The notes under the pieces are model-generated. The model was not told the DNA's origin and did not search any database. It saw only the letters and a list, made by a program, of their open reading frames with translations. Both the position numbers and the translations under genes were made by a program. This document shows, piece after piece, positions 42,591 to 52,409 of a DNA stretch of 64,000 nucleotides (positions are counted from its first letter, which is position 1; every line of letters begins with the position of its first letter). Source of the stretch: Mucilaginibacter aquariorum (GTDB taxonomy: Bacteria; Bacteroidota; Bacteroidia; Sphingobacteriales; Sphingobacteriaceae); the NCBI RefSeq assembly GCF_024498135.1, contig NZ_JANHOH010000007.1, forward strand, positions 62,001 through 126,000, in the 5' to 3' direction.

Positions 42591-44000
42591 ATGTCGGCCG
42601 AGATCACTTTAAATTCAGAACAAAAAGCAGCTTTTAAGGCTATCGAAAAGTTTTTGGAGCATCCATCTGCCGACATTTTTGTGCTAAAGGGCTATGCTGG
42701 TACGGGTAAAACTTTCCTGATGCAGCGGCTGGCAAAAATGCTTACGGATAGCGAACAGGAGTTTTGCATGCTGGCCTCAACCGGCCGGGCGGCCACTGTT
42801 TTAAAAGGCAAAACAGGTTTCGAAACTAAAACCGTACACGGCGAGCTTTATAACTTTAGCAAGGTAGATGGCATAGATAACTATATGCATAAGGATAAGG
42901 CTGCCGATACCAACCAAATGAGTCTGGAGTTCCTTGTGCGGTCTACAGATGAAAATAAGCGGGTTTATATTGTTGATGAATCGTCCATGTTGTCTTGCGA
43001 GGTACCTAAGAATGTATCGTTCACAACCTTTGGAAGCGGCAATCTGCTCGACGATTTTTTTAAGGTGGCGGGTAATAACAAAATAATTTTTGTTGGCGAC
43101 CCTTGCCAACTGCCGCCGGTTGGTCAGAATATTAGTCCGGCGCTGGATATGGACTGGCTGGCCAAACAAAACCGGGTGGCGGTATCGTATACCCTGCAAA
43201 AAATTGAAAGGGTAACTGCGGGGAATGATATACTAAGACTTGCCGGTGCGGTGCGTGAAATGAGCCAGCAAAGCAACTGGACACGTTTTCCAAAACTACC
43301 CGCATCTGATTTGAATAATGTAAAACTGCATATAAACGAAGAAACGTTATTCAATCAATATTTAGAGAGCTACAAAGCTAAAGGCGCTAATGAAACGCTG
43401 GCTATTGCCCGCAGCAACAGGGCGGTACAAAATATAAACCGCAATATGCGCCGCGAATTATTTGGCGACGAGAATAAGCCGGTACAAATTGGCGAGATAC
43501 TTTTGGTGACACAGAATAATTATACGGTGCCACTATCTAACGGAGATTTTGTAGAGGTGCGCGAACTGGGTGCTATTACCAATAAGGCGGGCATGAAATT
43601 CCAAAAGGTAAAAGTAAGGCCTATCTCAGCTCAGATTGATTACACCCTGATGCTTTCGCTGGATGCGGTAAACCATATTAAGGGTAATTTAACCGATGAC
43701 CAGACAAAAGAGCTGATGATAGATTTTAGCTTTAGGATGAACGGTAAAAAGATAGAACCAAATTCGCCGGCATATAACCAGGCTATGCGGCAGGATGAAT
43801 ATTTAGGATGCCTTAAAGCAACGTTTGGCTACGCGGTTACCTGCCACAAAGCCCAGGGCGGCGAATGGAATAACGTGTTTTTGTTTTTGGAAAAGAGCAT
43901 GTACGGAATGGACAGGCTGGAGCTTTGCAAATGGTGGTACACTTCTATAACTCGTGCCCGAATGAATTTGCATTTGGAAAATAACTGGTGGATAGGGTAA
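42591..44000 (+). CDS. RecD-like ATP-dependent helicase (exonuclease V alpha-type)
   Basis: 469 residues. Walker A GYAGTGKTFLMQRL near residue 33, Walker B VDESSML, motif III FVGDPCQLPPV, and a C-terminal UvrD_C_2-type block YAVTCHKAQGGEWNNVFLF with SITRAR (motif VI). It is shorter than RecD of the RecBCD complex and has no RecB or RecC neighbours, so it belongs with the stand-alone small SF1B helicases. DNA repair or recombination is the likely role. Confidence 0.85.
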   Translation: MSAEITLNSEQKAAFKAIEKFLEHPSADIFVLKGYAGTGKTFLMQRLAKMLTDSEQEFCMLASTGRAATVLKGKTGFETKTVHGELYNFSKVDGIDNYMHKDKAADTNQMSLEFLVRSTDENKRVYIVDESSMLSCEVPKNVSFTTFGSGNLLDDFFKVAGNNKIIFVGDPCQLPPVGQNISPALDMDWLAKQNRVAVSYTLQKIERVTAGNDILRLAGAVREMSQQSNWTRFPKLPASDLNNVKLHINEETLFNQYLESYKAKGANETLAIARSNRAVQNINRNMRRELFGDENKPVQIGEILLVTQNNYTVPLSNGDFVEVRELGAITNKAGMKFQKVKVRPISAQIDYTLMLSLDAVNHIKGNLTDDQTKELMIDFSFRMNGKKIEPNSPAYNQAMRQDEYLGCLKATFGYAVTCHKAQGGEWNNVFLFLEKSMYGMDRLELCKWWYTSITRARMNLHLENNWWIG

Positions 44001-44041
44001 TTGTACAAAAAACTGTCACAAAAGATAAAAATATATGTTGT

Positions 44042-44049
44042 TACCTTTG
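44042..44049 (+). promoter_or_regulatory. -7 promoter element for hflX
   Basis: TACCTTTG matches TAnnTTTG, 25 bases before the hflX start. No convincing -33 element. Confidence 0.45.
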
Positions 44050-44074
44050 TACTTTAATTGTTAATCATTTTTAA

Positions 44075-45259
44075 ATGAAGCAAAAATTTTATGATACTGC
44101 TGTGAAGCAGGAAAAAGTGGTTTTAGTAGGTGTAATTACGCCTAACGAAACCGAGGAACGAGAAAAAGAGTATTTAGAAGAATTAGAATTTTTGGTTGAG
44201 ACCGCAGGTGGCCTCACTGTGAATACCTTCACCCAAAAATTACAGCGACCAGAACGTTCTACATTTGTAGGTACCGGTAAGCTGGAAGAGATAAGAGAAT
44301 ATGTTGTTGCCGAAGAAATAGATATTGTTGTGTTTGATGACGAGCTTTCGCCATCGCAACTGCGTAATATTGAACGCGAATTAAAGGTAAAGATACTTGA
44401 CAGAAGCAACCTGATACTGGATATTTTTGCCGGCAGGGCGCAAACCGCGCAGGCTAAAACCCAGGTAGAGCTTGCCCAGTTACAATATTTGTTGCCACGA
44501 CTTACCCGCCTTTGGACTCACTTGGAGCGCCAGAAGGGTGGTATTGGTATGCGTGGACCGGGTGAATCGCAAATTGAAACAGACAGGCGTTTGATCCTGA
44601 ACAAGATCTCGCTGTTAAAAGAGCGCCTTAAACTGATAGACCGCCAGAACGAAACGCAACGTAAAAACCGCCAGCAGTTAATCCGTGTGGCATTGGTGGG
44701 TTATACCAATGTGGGTAAATCTACCATTATGAATATGCTGGCAAAATCTGAAGTATTTGCCGAGAACAAGCTGTTTGCTACGCTGGATACTACCGTACGC
44801 AAAGTGGTTATTGAGAATGTACCGTTCCTGCTTTCGGATACCGTTGGGTTTATTCGGAAACTGCCTCACCATTTGGTTGAGTGTTTTAAATCGACATTGG
44901 ATGAGGTGCGCGAGGCTGATATTTTGATCCACGTGGTTGATATATCGCATCCTACCTTTGAAGATCAGATCCGTACGGTTAACGAAACACTGAAAGACCT
45001 GGGCGCTATCGACAAGCAAATGATAACCGTGTTTAACAAAATAGATGCATTTGTACCCGAGCAACATCACGTTGATGTAACCGAAGAACCCCTAACACTC
45101 GACGACTTTAAGCATAGCTGGATGGCCAAAAATAACAGCCCTGCCATATTTATATCCGCAACAGAAAAAGAAAACCTGGACGAGTTTAGGGATATGCTAT
45201 ATGAGTACGTGAAAAAGGTGCATACAGAAAGATACCCGTACGATAATTTGTTATACTAA
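44075..45259 (+). CDS. hflX: GTPase HflX (ribosome-associated)
   Basis: 394 residues. N-terminal HflX domain (RPERSTFVGTGKLEEI), the linker with IGMRGPGESQIETDRR, then a GTPase domain: GYTNVGKST (G1), DTVGFIRKLPHHLVE (G3) and NKID (G4). HflX splits or rescues stalled 70S ribosomes, for example under heat stress. Stand-alone gene; its end abuts an inverted-repeat element. Confidence 0.95.
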   Translation: MKQKFYDTAVKQEKVVLVGVITPNETEEREKEYLEELEFLVETAGGLTVNTFTQKLQRPERSTFVGTGKLEEIREYVVAEEIDIVVFDDELSPSQLRNIERELKVKILDRSNLILDIFAGRAQTAQAKTQVELAQLQYLLPRLTRLWTHLERQKGGIGMRGPGESQIETDRRLILNKISLLKERLKLIDRQNETQRKNRQQLIRVALVGYTNVGKSTIMNMLAKSEVFAENKLFATLDTTVRKVVIENVPFLLSDTVGFIRKLPHHLVECFKSTLDEVREADILIHVVDISHPTFEDQIRTVNETLKDLGAIDKQMITVFNKIDAFVPEQHHVDVTEEPLTLDDFKHSWMAKNNSPAIFISATEKENLDEFRDMLYEYVKKVHTERYPYDNLLY

Positions 45260-45272
45260 ACCCAACAAAACT

Positions 45273-45364
45273 GTCATGCTGAACGATAGTGAAGCATCTA
45301 TTCGCCGCCATGCAACCGTATGCACAGTTCGCTAATAGATCCTTCGCTATCGCTCAGGATGACA
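45273..45364. repeat. Inverted-repeat element, copy 2 of the GAGCGATAGCGAAGGATCT family
   Basis: The left arm is GTCATGCTGAACGATAGTGA and the right arm TTCGCTATCGCTCAGGATGAC, matching the element at 19397-19490. It lies between the convergent hflX and pepT genes. Confidence 0.8.
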
Positions 45365-45371
45365 AGGTATT

Positions 45372-46625
45372 TTAGGCTTTCTCTTCCCACACCATGCACA
45401 AATGCAAAATGGTTTCTACTGCTTTTTGCATATCCTGTACTGATACCCATTCCTGTTTGCTGTGAAAAGCATGCTCGCCTGCAAAAATATTGGGCGTAGG
45501 TAAACCCATGAAAGATAACCGGGAGCCATCCGTACCACCACGGATGCTGCAAAGTTTTGGGGATAATCCGGCGCGCTTCATAGCTTCCATCCCATGATCT
45601 ACGATCTGTGGGTTTTGCGCCAATACATTTTTCATATTGCGGTATTGTTCGTGCGTTTCCAGCGTATAGGTTGAGTTTGGGAAACGCTTAAGCACTTCGT
45701 TAGCTGTTTGGCGGATGATATCTGCATGTGCCGCCAGTTTTTCTTCCTCAAAATCACGAATGATAAAATCAATGGTCGCCGTTTCTACATGGCCGTTAAT
45801 ATCTACCGGGTGTACAAAACCCTGCATGTCTGACGTATGCTCAGGCGATAAATTATCCGGCAGTGCCGCTACTATCTGCCCGGCAATTTTAATGGCGCTT
45901 TCCATTTTACCCTGTGCAAAACCGGGATGCGCGCTTATGCCATGTATGGTTAGTTTAGCACCATCGGCACTAAAGGTCTCGTTCTCCATATTACCGGCGC
46001 TTTCACCGTCAATAGTGTAAGCGGCAAACGCACCTAATTTTTCAATATTTACCTTGTCAACGCCATGGCCAATCTCCTCATCGGGCGTGAAAAGTATTTT
46101 TATGGCGCCATGTTTAATTTCGGGATGCTGCATTAATTGGTAGCAAGCATCCATAATTTCGGCAACACCGGCTTTGTTATCTGCCCCCAGCAATGTATTG
46201 CCCGATGCGGTGATAATATCGTTACCCAGTTGATTTTTCAGGTCGGGATGGTCTTTCAGTTTTATGATCTGTGTGTTATCATCCGGTAAAATGATATCAC
46301 CGCCGCTATAATTTTTATGAATAATAGGCTTTACATCTTTCCCGCTGCAATCGGGAGCGGTATCCATGTGCGAGCAAAAGCAGATCACAGGTATGTTGGG
46401 TTTATTGCTATTAGCCAGTATGGTGGCGTATACATAACCATACTCATCTAAATGAGCGTCTGTAATACCTATCTCTAAAAGTTCAGCTACCAATAATCGG
46501 CCAAGGTCTTTTTGTTTTTCGGTTGATGGTATGGTTGGCGATGCCGGGTCTGATTGTGTATCGATAACAACATATCTTAAAAATCTATCGGTAACTGTAA
46601 AACTTAGCGTTGCGTTAAAATCCAT
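45372..46625 (-). CDS. pepT: Peptidase T (tripeptide aminopeptidase)
   Basis: 417 residues, cytoplasmic (no signal peptide). M20B motifs: SHMDTAPD (metal ligand and Asp), GADNKAGVAEIMDA (bridging Asp), FTPDEEIGHGVD (catalytic Glu), TIDGE and HPGFAQGKMESAI near the dimer domain, and RGGTDGSRLSF with a His ligand in the C-terminal part. It removes the N-terminal residue from tripeptides, completing breakdown of peptides imported from the periplasm. Confidence 0.95.
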   Translation of the reverse strand: MDFNATLSFTVTDRFLRYVVIDTQSDPASPTIPSTEKQKDLGRLLVAELLEIGITDAHLDEYGYVYATILANSNKPNIPVICFCSHMDTAPDCSGKDVKPIIHKNYSGGDIILPDDNTQIIKLKDHPDLKNQLGNDIITASGNTLLGADNKAGVAEIMDACYQLMQHPEIKHGAIKILFTPDEEIGHGVDKVNIEKLGAFAAYTIDGESAGNMENETFSADGAKLTIHGISAHPGFAQGKMESAIKIAGQIVAALPDNLSPEHTSDMQGFVHPVDINGHVETATIDFIIRDFEEEKLAAHADIIRQTANEVLKRFPNSTYTLETHEQYRNMKNVLAQNPQIVDHGMEAMKRAGLSPKLCSIRGGTDGSRLSFMGLPTPNIFAGEHAFHSKQEWVSVQDMQKAVETILHLCMVWEEKA

Positions 46626-46705
46626 ATAAAGCCTATATTAGTGAAATTTATTTGCCGGGATTTTTCACCCGGCAGCCAAATTGTAAATATCAAACATAAA
46701 ATTCA

Positions 46706-47425
46706 TTGAAAAAGTATCTTTTAGTAATTGTGTTGGCGTTAGTGTTTTATAAAGCAAAAGCACAGAGTAGCTTAAATTATGCAACATATGGCATTGGTGT
46801 AAGCGTTAGCTCAAACCAGGCATACGCCGATCTTAAAAGACAAGATAAGAATCTATCATATGCTGTAACTTTCAATTATTTTTATACACCTTATGTGCCA
46901 ATAGGCCTTGAGTTTCAGCTCGGGAAGCTATCAGGAGGCAGCACTGATTTAAAAATAGATAGGGACGGCCGCGTATTCGAGAACAACTACAAGGCGGTAA
47001 TACTACATATGGACGTGCAGGCGGGCGAGCTCATAAATTACCAGGGAAGTACACTGTTAAATATTCTGAAGAATTTTTATTTGGGGGCCGGTATAGGTGG
47101 TATTTCTAATGATGTTAAAGTGCAGCGGACCAGTGTTATAGACCCTACATATGTATTCCCGGGGAAAGATAGTGGTATTAACCTGATTGTTCCATTGCGT
47201 TTTGGTTACGAGTTTAAGTTTTATAACGAGTACGACCAGCCAAACGTTCGCCTTGATATAGGATATCAGCATAACCTAACCTTTGGTGAAGGTATAGACG
47301 GCTATGCAGATCCATCAACAAAATTTAAAAATAACGCGCTTGACCAGTACAGGCAAATAACCGTTGGGATAAAAGTTAATTTTGGTGGTCAAAATTCTTA
47401 TGATAAAGAGATAAGGGGGTACTAA
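46706..47425 (+). CDS. Putative outer-membrane beta-barrel protein
   Basis: 239 residues; the start is a TTG at 46706, which begins a signal peptide (MKKYLLVIVLALVFYKAKAQ); no ATG is suitably placed. The mature part has alternating beta-strand patterns (LSYAVTFNYFYTPYVPIGLEFQLG, NVRLDIGYQHNLTFG, TVGIKVNFGG) typical of small barrel proteins. The function is unknown. The stop overlaps the next start by one base. Confidence 0.65.
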   Translation: MKKYLLVIVLALVFYKAKAQSSLNYATYGIGVSVSSNQAYADLKRQDKNLSYAVTFNYFYTPYVPIGLEFQLGKLSGGSTDLKIDRDGRVFENNYKAVILHMDVQAGELINYQGSTLLNILKNFYLGAGIGGISNDVKVQRTSVIDPTYVFPGKDSGINLIVPLRFGYEFKFYNEYDQPNVRLDIGYQHNLTFGEGIDGYADPSTKFKNNALDQYRQITVGIKVNFGGQNSYDKEIRGY

Positions 47426-47778
47426 TGAACATTGAAGAGCTACGTGACTACTGCCTGCAAAAGCCGGGCGTTACAGAAAGTTTCCCTTTTGGCGAGGATA
47501 CTTTGGTTTTTAAAGTAGGTGATAAAATATTTCTGCTTACCGGATTAGATTCACCCAGCTTTAACGTAAAGTGCGACCCGGAAAAAGCCATTGAACTACG
47601 CGAACAGTTTAGCGAAGTTGAGCCCGGCTACCACATGAATAAAAAACATTGGAACACTGTACATACCGATGGATCTTTAACCAACAAACAACTGCGCGAT
47701 ATGGTAGACCACTCTTATGAACTGGTCTTTAAAAGTTTGCCCAGGAAACAACAAGCCGAAATCATCGACGGTAATTAA
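47425..47778 (+). CDS. MmcQ/YjbR family protein
   Basis: 117 residues. The family pattern is clear: LRDYCLQKPGVTESFPFGEDTLVFKVGDKIFLL, VKCDPEKAIELREQF and the conserved GYHMNKKHWNTV. These small proteins have a CyaY-like fold and possible DNA binding; the role is unknown. Its ATG overlaps the stop of the preceding gene. Confidence 0.88.
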   Translation: MNIEELRDYCLQKPGVTESFPFGEDTLVFKVGDKIFLLTGLDSPSFNVKCDPEKAIELREQFSEVEPGYHMNKKHWNTVHTDGSLTNKQLRDMVDHSYELVFKSLPRKQQAEIIDGN

Positions 47779-47782
47779 TTCT

Positions 47783-49525
47783 ATGAAAAAAAATATTTTT
47801 TTGTCGTTTTTGCTTTTTTCTTGTCTACACGGATATGCCCAATTAACCCCATTTGAGCAAAGTAAAGATAAAAACTATACAGCCGCTTACGCCGAAGTTA
47901 TTAGCTACTACCAAAACCTGAGCAAACAGCAACCACAAATGCGGCTGTTTAACTATGGCTCAACAGATATTGGCAAGCCTTTAACGCTGGTTGTATTATC
48001 AAAAGATAAGGTGTTTGATCCTGCCCTAATAAAAAAGCAGAACAAGCGTGTACTGCTTATTAACAACGGCATCCACCCCGGCGAGCCGGAAGGTATTGAT
48101 GCCAGTATGATGCTGGTGCGCGACCTGCTAAAGAAAAATCAATTACCCAAAGATGTAGTGCTGTGCTTTATAGCGTTGTACAACATCGATGGCAGCATTA
48201 ACCGTGGGGTATCGCGCATAAACCAAAATGGGCCGCGTGCTTATGGCTTTAGGGGTAATTACCGTAACCTTGATCTTAACCGCGATTTTATAAAAGCCGA
48301 TAGCAAGAACGCTTTGGCCTTCGCGCAGATCCTGAACACCTGGCAGCCCGAAGTTTTGCTGGATAACCATACCAGCGATGGTGCCGACTACCAGTATGTA
48401 ATGACGCTGATAGAAACCCAAAAGGATAAGCAAAACCCGGTACTGGCCAACTATACGGATAAAACCCTTACGCCCGATCTGTATAAGGGAATGAAAAAAA
48501 GTGGCTATGAAATGATACCATACGGTGCCGGCGAACAAGGTCTGCCCGATTCTGGCATAGTAAGTTTTATGGAAACGCCACGCTTTTCTACAGGCTTTGC
48601 GGTGCAACACAACATTATCAGCTACATGACGGAAACGCACATGCTAAAGCCTTTTGATAAACGCGTGTGGGCAACCTATGCGTTTATGCAAAACCTTATA
48701 AGCATTTGCCAGCGTGATGCAAAGCTGTTAGGCACAATGAAAAAGCAGGTTGATGCCGAAGTGAGTCAGCAGAAAACGTTCGGGTTGAGCTGGGTATTGG
48801 ATGAAAGCAAGGTAGATACCATAACCTTTAAAGGCTATGCCGCCCAGTATAAAACAAGCGAGGTAAGCGGCTTAAAACGGCTGTATTATGACCGGGATAA
48901 ACCCTATAGCAAAACCATAAAATACTACAATACTTACAAAGCAAGCGCCACTGCCGATAAACCGGTTGCTTATATTATCCCACAGGCATGGGGGAAGGTT
49001 ATTGATCTGTTTAAGCTGAATAAAGTTGTCATGAGCCGGCTGGCGCATGATACCACACTTGCTTTGCAGATGTATTACATTGGCGATTACAAAACCGGTG
49101 TAAAACCATACGAAGGGCATTACCTGCATAGCAACGTAAAGCTAAATCCTGTTGATACAAAAGTAAGGTTTTACGAGGGCGATTATGTAGTATACGTTAA
49201 CCAACCCATTAACCGCTACATTGTTGAAACCCTGGAACCACAAGGTGTAGATTCCTTTTTTGCATGGAACTTTTTTGACAGCATGCTGGGTCAAAAGGAA
49301 TACTTCTCTGATTATGTTTTTGAGGATGTTGCTGCCACTATGCTAAAGAACGACCCCGAACTGCGTAAAAAACTGGATGAAGCAAAGGCTGCCGATCCTA
49401 AATTGGCTAACAGTGCCGGGGCGCAATTAAACTTTGTTTACCGCAATTCTCCTTATTTTGAAAAAACTTACCTGCGTTACCCAATAGGCAGGTTATTAAA
49501 TAATACTAAACTCGATCTGAGATGA
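47783..49525 (+). CDS. M14 family zinc carboxypeptidase, secreted
   Basis: 580 residues from the ATG at 47783 that starts a signal peptide (HGYAQ near 20); a longer frame overlapping the previous gene is less likely. Zinc ligands are in NNGIHPGEPEG (HxxE, near 90) and DNHTSDGADY (His); the catalytic Glu would be in the MTETHML region or nearby. Residues beyond ~370 form an extra C-terminal domain. M14 enzymes remove C-terminal residues or act on peptidoglycan peptides. The stop overlaps the rhomboid start (ATGA). Confidence 0.88.
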   Translation: MKKNIFLSFLLFSCLHGYAQLTPFEQSKDKNYTAAYAEVISYYQNLSKQQPQMRLFNYGSTDIGKPLTLVVLSKDKVFDPALIKKQNKRVLLINNGIHPGEPEGIDASMMLVRDLLKKNQLPKDVVLCFIALYNIDGSINRGVSRINQNGPRAYGFRGNYRNLDLNRDFIKADSKNALAFAQILNTWQPEVLLDNHTSDGADYQYVMTLIETQKDKQNPVLANYTDKTLTPDLYKGMKKSGYEMIPYGAGEQGLPDSGIVSFMETPRFSTGFAVQHNIISYMTETHMLKPFDKRVWATYAFMQNLISICQRDAKLLGTMKKQVDAEVSQQKTFGLSWVLDESKVDTITFKGYAAQYKTSEVSGLKRLYYDRDKPYSKTIKYYNTYKASATADKPVAYIIPQAWGKVIDLFKLNKVVMSRLAHDTTLALQMYYIGDYKTGVKPYEGHYLHSNVKLNPVDTKVRFYEGDYVVYVNQPINRYIVETLEPQGVDSFFAWNFFDSMLGQKEYFSDYVFEDVAATMLKNDPELRKKLDEAKAADPKLANSAGAQLNFVYRNSPYFEKTYLRYPIGRLLNNTKLDLR

Positions 49526-50127
49526 TGGAAATTTTCATGGCGTCGCCGGTGGCGTCAATTATATTTGCAATAACACTGGCTACTTCTTTGTGGGCCTTTT
49601 CTAACGAAAATATATACGCCAATTTTATACTGAACCCCTACGGCGTATCGCGCGGGCAACGGGTTTATACCGTTATTACCAGTGGTTTGATCCATAAAGA
49701 CTGGAACCACCTGTTCTTTAACATGCTATCCTACTATTTCTTTGCTTTTCAGTTAGAAGTGTTGTTGGGGCACTGGCAATTTGCGCTGCTGTATATTGTA
49801 AGCTTGATACTAAGCGACCTCCCATCTATTCAAAAGCATAAAGAGGATATCTGGTATAATAGCCTTGGCGCTTCGGGCGCTATAAGCGCTGTAATATTTA
49901 GCTTTATTATGTTTTCTCCCACTTCGCAAATGGGGTTAATATTTATTCCGATACCGATACCTGCCTGGATCTTTGGGATATTGTACCTGGTGTATTGTCA
50001 CTTCGCATCAAAACACGCACGGGATAATGTTAATCATGATGCCCACTTGTTTGGTGCTTTAAGCGGCATCATCATCACTTTTGCGCTTCATCACAATGTT
50101 ATAAACGAGTTTATCCAGAAGTTTTAA
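49522..50127 (+). CDS. Rhomboid family intramembrane serine protease
   Basis: 201 residues with six membrane segments. The catalytic dyad is Ser118 in GASGA and His175 in NHDAHLFGAL; the HxxxN-type motif in loop 1 region reads WNHLFFNMLSYYFF near residue 53. It cleaves membrane proteins within the bilayer; substrates unknown. Translation-coupled to the M14 carboxypeptidase, and its stop overlaps the convergent unknown gene by four bases. Confidence 0.92.
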   Translation: MMEIFMASPVASIIFAITLATSLWAFSNENIYANFILNPYGVSRGQRVYTVITSGLIHKDWNHLFFNMLSYYFFAFQLEVLLGHWQFALLYIVSLILSDLPSIQKHKEDIWYNSLGASGAISAVIFSFIMFSPTSQMGLIFIPIPIPAWIFGILYLVYCHFASKHARDNVNHDAHLFGALSGIIITFALHHNVINEFIQKF

Positions 50128-51131
50128 CGGGGCAATTCAATTGAATTTGCGCTTATCTTATTGCCATCTGCGTCGAACAAAAAACTCATGGGTTTTTCAG
50201 GGTTTTTGATGATCTCTAACAATAGGAAGCCCCAATTTTTCCAGAAATTTTCAAGCACCTGCCCGTAGATCTTGTTTGTCCATTCGTCAAATAATGGTTT
50301 GCTGCTTATACCACGCAGGGGCATGTCTTCAATGTAAACATCTTCACCAACGGGCAAAATATTGTATTCGGGCAGGCGGTTAAACAAATAATTAGAATAG
50401 AATACCCTTCCCGAGAATTCTTCGAACTGTATTGGATGCAGAACGTCGTCTTTTATCTGATCGTAAATTTTGCGATGATAACTAAAATTAGTGTTGTTAT
50501 CCTGCAGGCATATCACCATACCAAAATCTTTTATCCGTAGGGCAAATGTCTGGGTGTTTATCTCGTCGCGGTAGCCAAACTCTGTTTCATTATTATCAAC
50601 CTTAAACAAAAACAGGCTAAAGGGTTTAAACTCCTCGAAATGTATGGGCAGGTTAACACTTTGCAGCATTAAATGCAGGTGACTAAACTTATGGATGATA
50701 GATTGGGAAATATTAAACTCCTCGCCCTGCGCATGCATCATTTTTATACCCGACTGGATCTCATTGAAGATGATACCGTACAATAATTTGCTGGTCCACT
50801 GGAACAGTCTTAGTTCATCCAGCGCTTTTACGCCCTCGTAACCTTTGCTGAAAGCTTCGGCAATTTCGTTCTCCAGTGGTTCTAAAAACGCATCATTAAT
50901 ATGGGCCGAGCAGGGTATTTTCAAGTCCTTATAAGTGGCAATGCTTTCGTCAAGCAATTTAAAAGGCTGGTCTTCCAGGTTGTAAAGACTCATTAGCCAT
51001 TGTGGGAAAACCTGGATCTTTTCTTCCTCGCTTTGCAAAGCATCTCCCGTTAGGAAACACTTGTTATTGCTGAAATTGAACTTTTCGAACGGTGCGTAAA
51101 TTTGTGCCGGCATGGCCGCAAAGATAAGCAT
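50124..51131 (-). CDS. Conserved hypothetical protein
   Basis: 335 residues (an alternative ATG at 51113 gives 329). No signal peptide or membrane segment. The N-terminal FSNNKCFLTGD has the look of a degenerate zinc-finger or HNH-type start, with a single CxxxG and no partner Cys pair, so I do not assign a nuclease. The rest is mostly helical. The divergent epimerase gene starts only 36 bases away. Confidence 0.65.
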   Translation of the reverse strand: MLIFAAMPAQIYAPFEKFNFSNNKCFLTGDALQSEEEKIQVFPQWLMSLYNLEDQPFKLLDESIATYKDLKIPCSAHINDAFLEPLENEIAEAFSKGYEGVKALDELRLFQWTSKLLYGIIFNEIQSGIKMMHAQGEEFNISQSIIHKFSHLHLMLQSVNLPIHFEEFKPFSLFLFKVDNNETEFGYRDEINTQTFALRIKDFGMVICLQDNNTNFSYHRKIYDQIKDDVLHPIQFEEFSGRVFYSNYLFNRLPEYNILPVGEDVYIEDMPLRGISSKPLFDEWTNKIYGQVLENFWKNWGFLLLEIIKNPEKPMSFLFDADGNKISANSIELPR

Positions 51132-51167
51132 GAATTTAACAGGAATATTTTAGCTTTGAGATTTGAC

Positions 51168-52184
51168 ATGCAGCTTACTTATCAATCCTTCGAATTACTG
51201 CTAAAGCACCCTTTTACCATCGCTAAATTTTCGCGAACGTCGACACCATTGATGTTGGTGCAGATAGCACACGAGGGTTACACCGGCTATGGCGAGGCCT
51301 CCATGGTGCCCTATATGGGCGAAAGCCACCAAAGTGCGAATGATTTTTTGAGTAAAGTTGATGTCAGTCAGTTTAAATATCCATTTGATTTTGCCGCTAT
51401 CATCAATTACCTGGATAGCATTGCCCCCGGTAACCCGGCCATAAAAGCAGCTATTGATATTGCCCTGCATGACTTTGACGGCAAACTAAAGGGCCAGCCC
51501 TGCTGGAAACTTTTAGGCAGCGATCCTCCAAAAATGCCGGTAACCAGTTTTACTGTTGGGATAGATACCAAAGAAGTGATACTTCAAAAAGTTAAAGAGG
51601 CCGTAGGCTTGAAAGTGATAAAAGTAAAATTAGGGCGTGATAGCGATAAAGAACTGATAAAAACCATACGGTCGGTTACTGATGTGCCGCTGTATGTGGA
51701 TGCCAACCAGGGCTGGACAGACCGCAAGCAAAGCCTCGATCTGATCTACTGGCTTGCAGAGCAGGGTGTGCAACTGATAGAACAGCCCATGCTAAAAACC
51801 GATATAGATGGTAATGCCTGGATAACCGAACACAGCCCCATCCCTATTATTGGTGATGAAGCGGTACAGCGTTTGGCTGATGTAGAAAAAGCCAAAGATG
51901 TTTATCATGGCATCAATATAAAACTGATGAAATCTGCCGGGATGTACGAAGCGCGGCAAATGATAAACAAAGCCCGCGAACTGCGTTTAAAAATACTGAT
52001 AGGCTGCATGAGCGAAACCAGCTGCGCCACACTTGCCGCCGCCGCCCTCGCCCCACAATGTGATTGGGCCGATCTGGATGGTCCCTTTTTAACAACCAAT
52101 AACCCTTATAAAATGCCTGGGTTTAATAACGGTAAATGGGTGTTGAATGATGAAGCAGGGTTGGGGTTAAGATTTAATAATTAA
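51168..52184 (+). CDS. Dipeptide epimerase of the enolase superfamily (L-Ala-D/L-Glu epimerase type)
   Basis: 338 residues from the ATG at 51168 (the longer frame overlaps the divergent gene). Enolase-superfamily residues are visible: KVKLG (the two catalytic-lysine KxK), the metal ligands in YVDANQGW, IEQPM and IPIIGDEAV, and NIKLMKSAG (second catalytic Lys). These enzymes epimerise L-Ala-D-Glu from peptidoglycan, or other dipeptides, for reuse. It fits the neighbourhood's peptide and cell-wall recycling genes. Confidence 0.85.
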   Translation: MQLTYQSFELLLKHPFTIAKFSRTSTPLMLVQIAHEGYTGYGEASMVPYMGESHQSANDFLSKVDVSQFKYPFDFAAIINYLDSIAPGNPAIKAAIDIALHDFDGKLKGQPCWKLLGSDPPKMPVTSFTVGIDTKEVILQKVKEAVGLKVIKVKLGRDSDKELIKTIRSVTDVPLYVDANQGWTDRKQSLDLIYWLAEQGVQLIEQPMLKTDIDGNAWITEHSPIPIIGDEAVQRLADVEKAKDVYHGINIKLMKSAGMYEARQMINKARELRLKILIGCMSETSCATLAAAALAPQCDWADLDGPFLTTNNPYKMPGFNNGKWVLNDEAGLGLRFNN

Positions 52185-52188
52185 CCAA

Positions 52189-52325
52189 CCTGTCATTTCG
52201 AACGATAGTGAGAAATCCTGTTCAAAGTGATATGTAGCCCGCACGTATATCCAATTTGCATTTCGAACAAGATTTCTCCTCGCACCACCGCTCTACCCAG
52301 CCCCGGCTCGTTCGAAATGACACGG
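52189..52325. repeat. Inverted-repeat element, copy 2 of the CCTGTCATTTCGAACGATAG family
   Basis: Arms CCTGTCATTTCGAACGATAG and CTCGTTCGAAATGACACGG with inner GAGAAATC / GATTTCTCC as in 41484-41585. The centre is longer and contains ACCACCGCTCTACCCAGCCC, absent from copy 1. Confidence 0.85.
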
Positions 52326-52409
52326 ATTATAAAACCCCTTAAATCAAAAAAGGGATGCTTTCGCACCCCCTTTTCTTCGTTAGTTAGTCAGTCAATTATA
52401 GTTCAGTTA

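Noticed and set aside
47717..47782. N-terminal extension of the M14 carboxypeptidase ORF
   Set aside because: It overlaps the YjbR gene and would bury the signal peptide.
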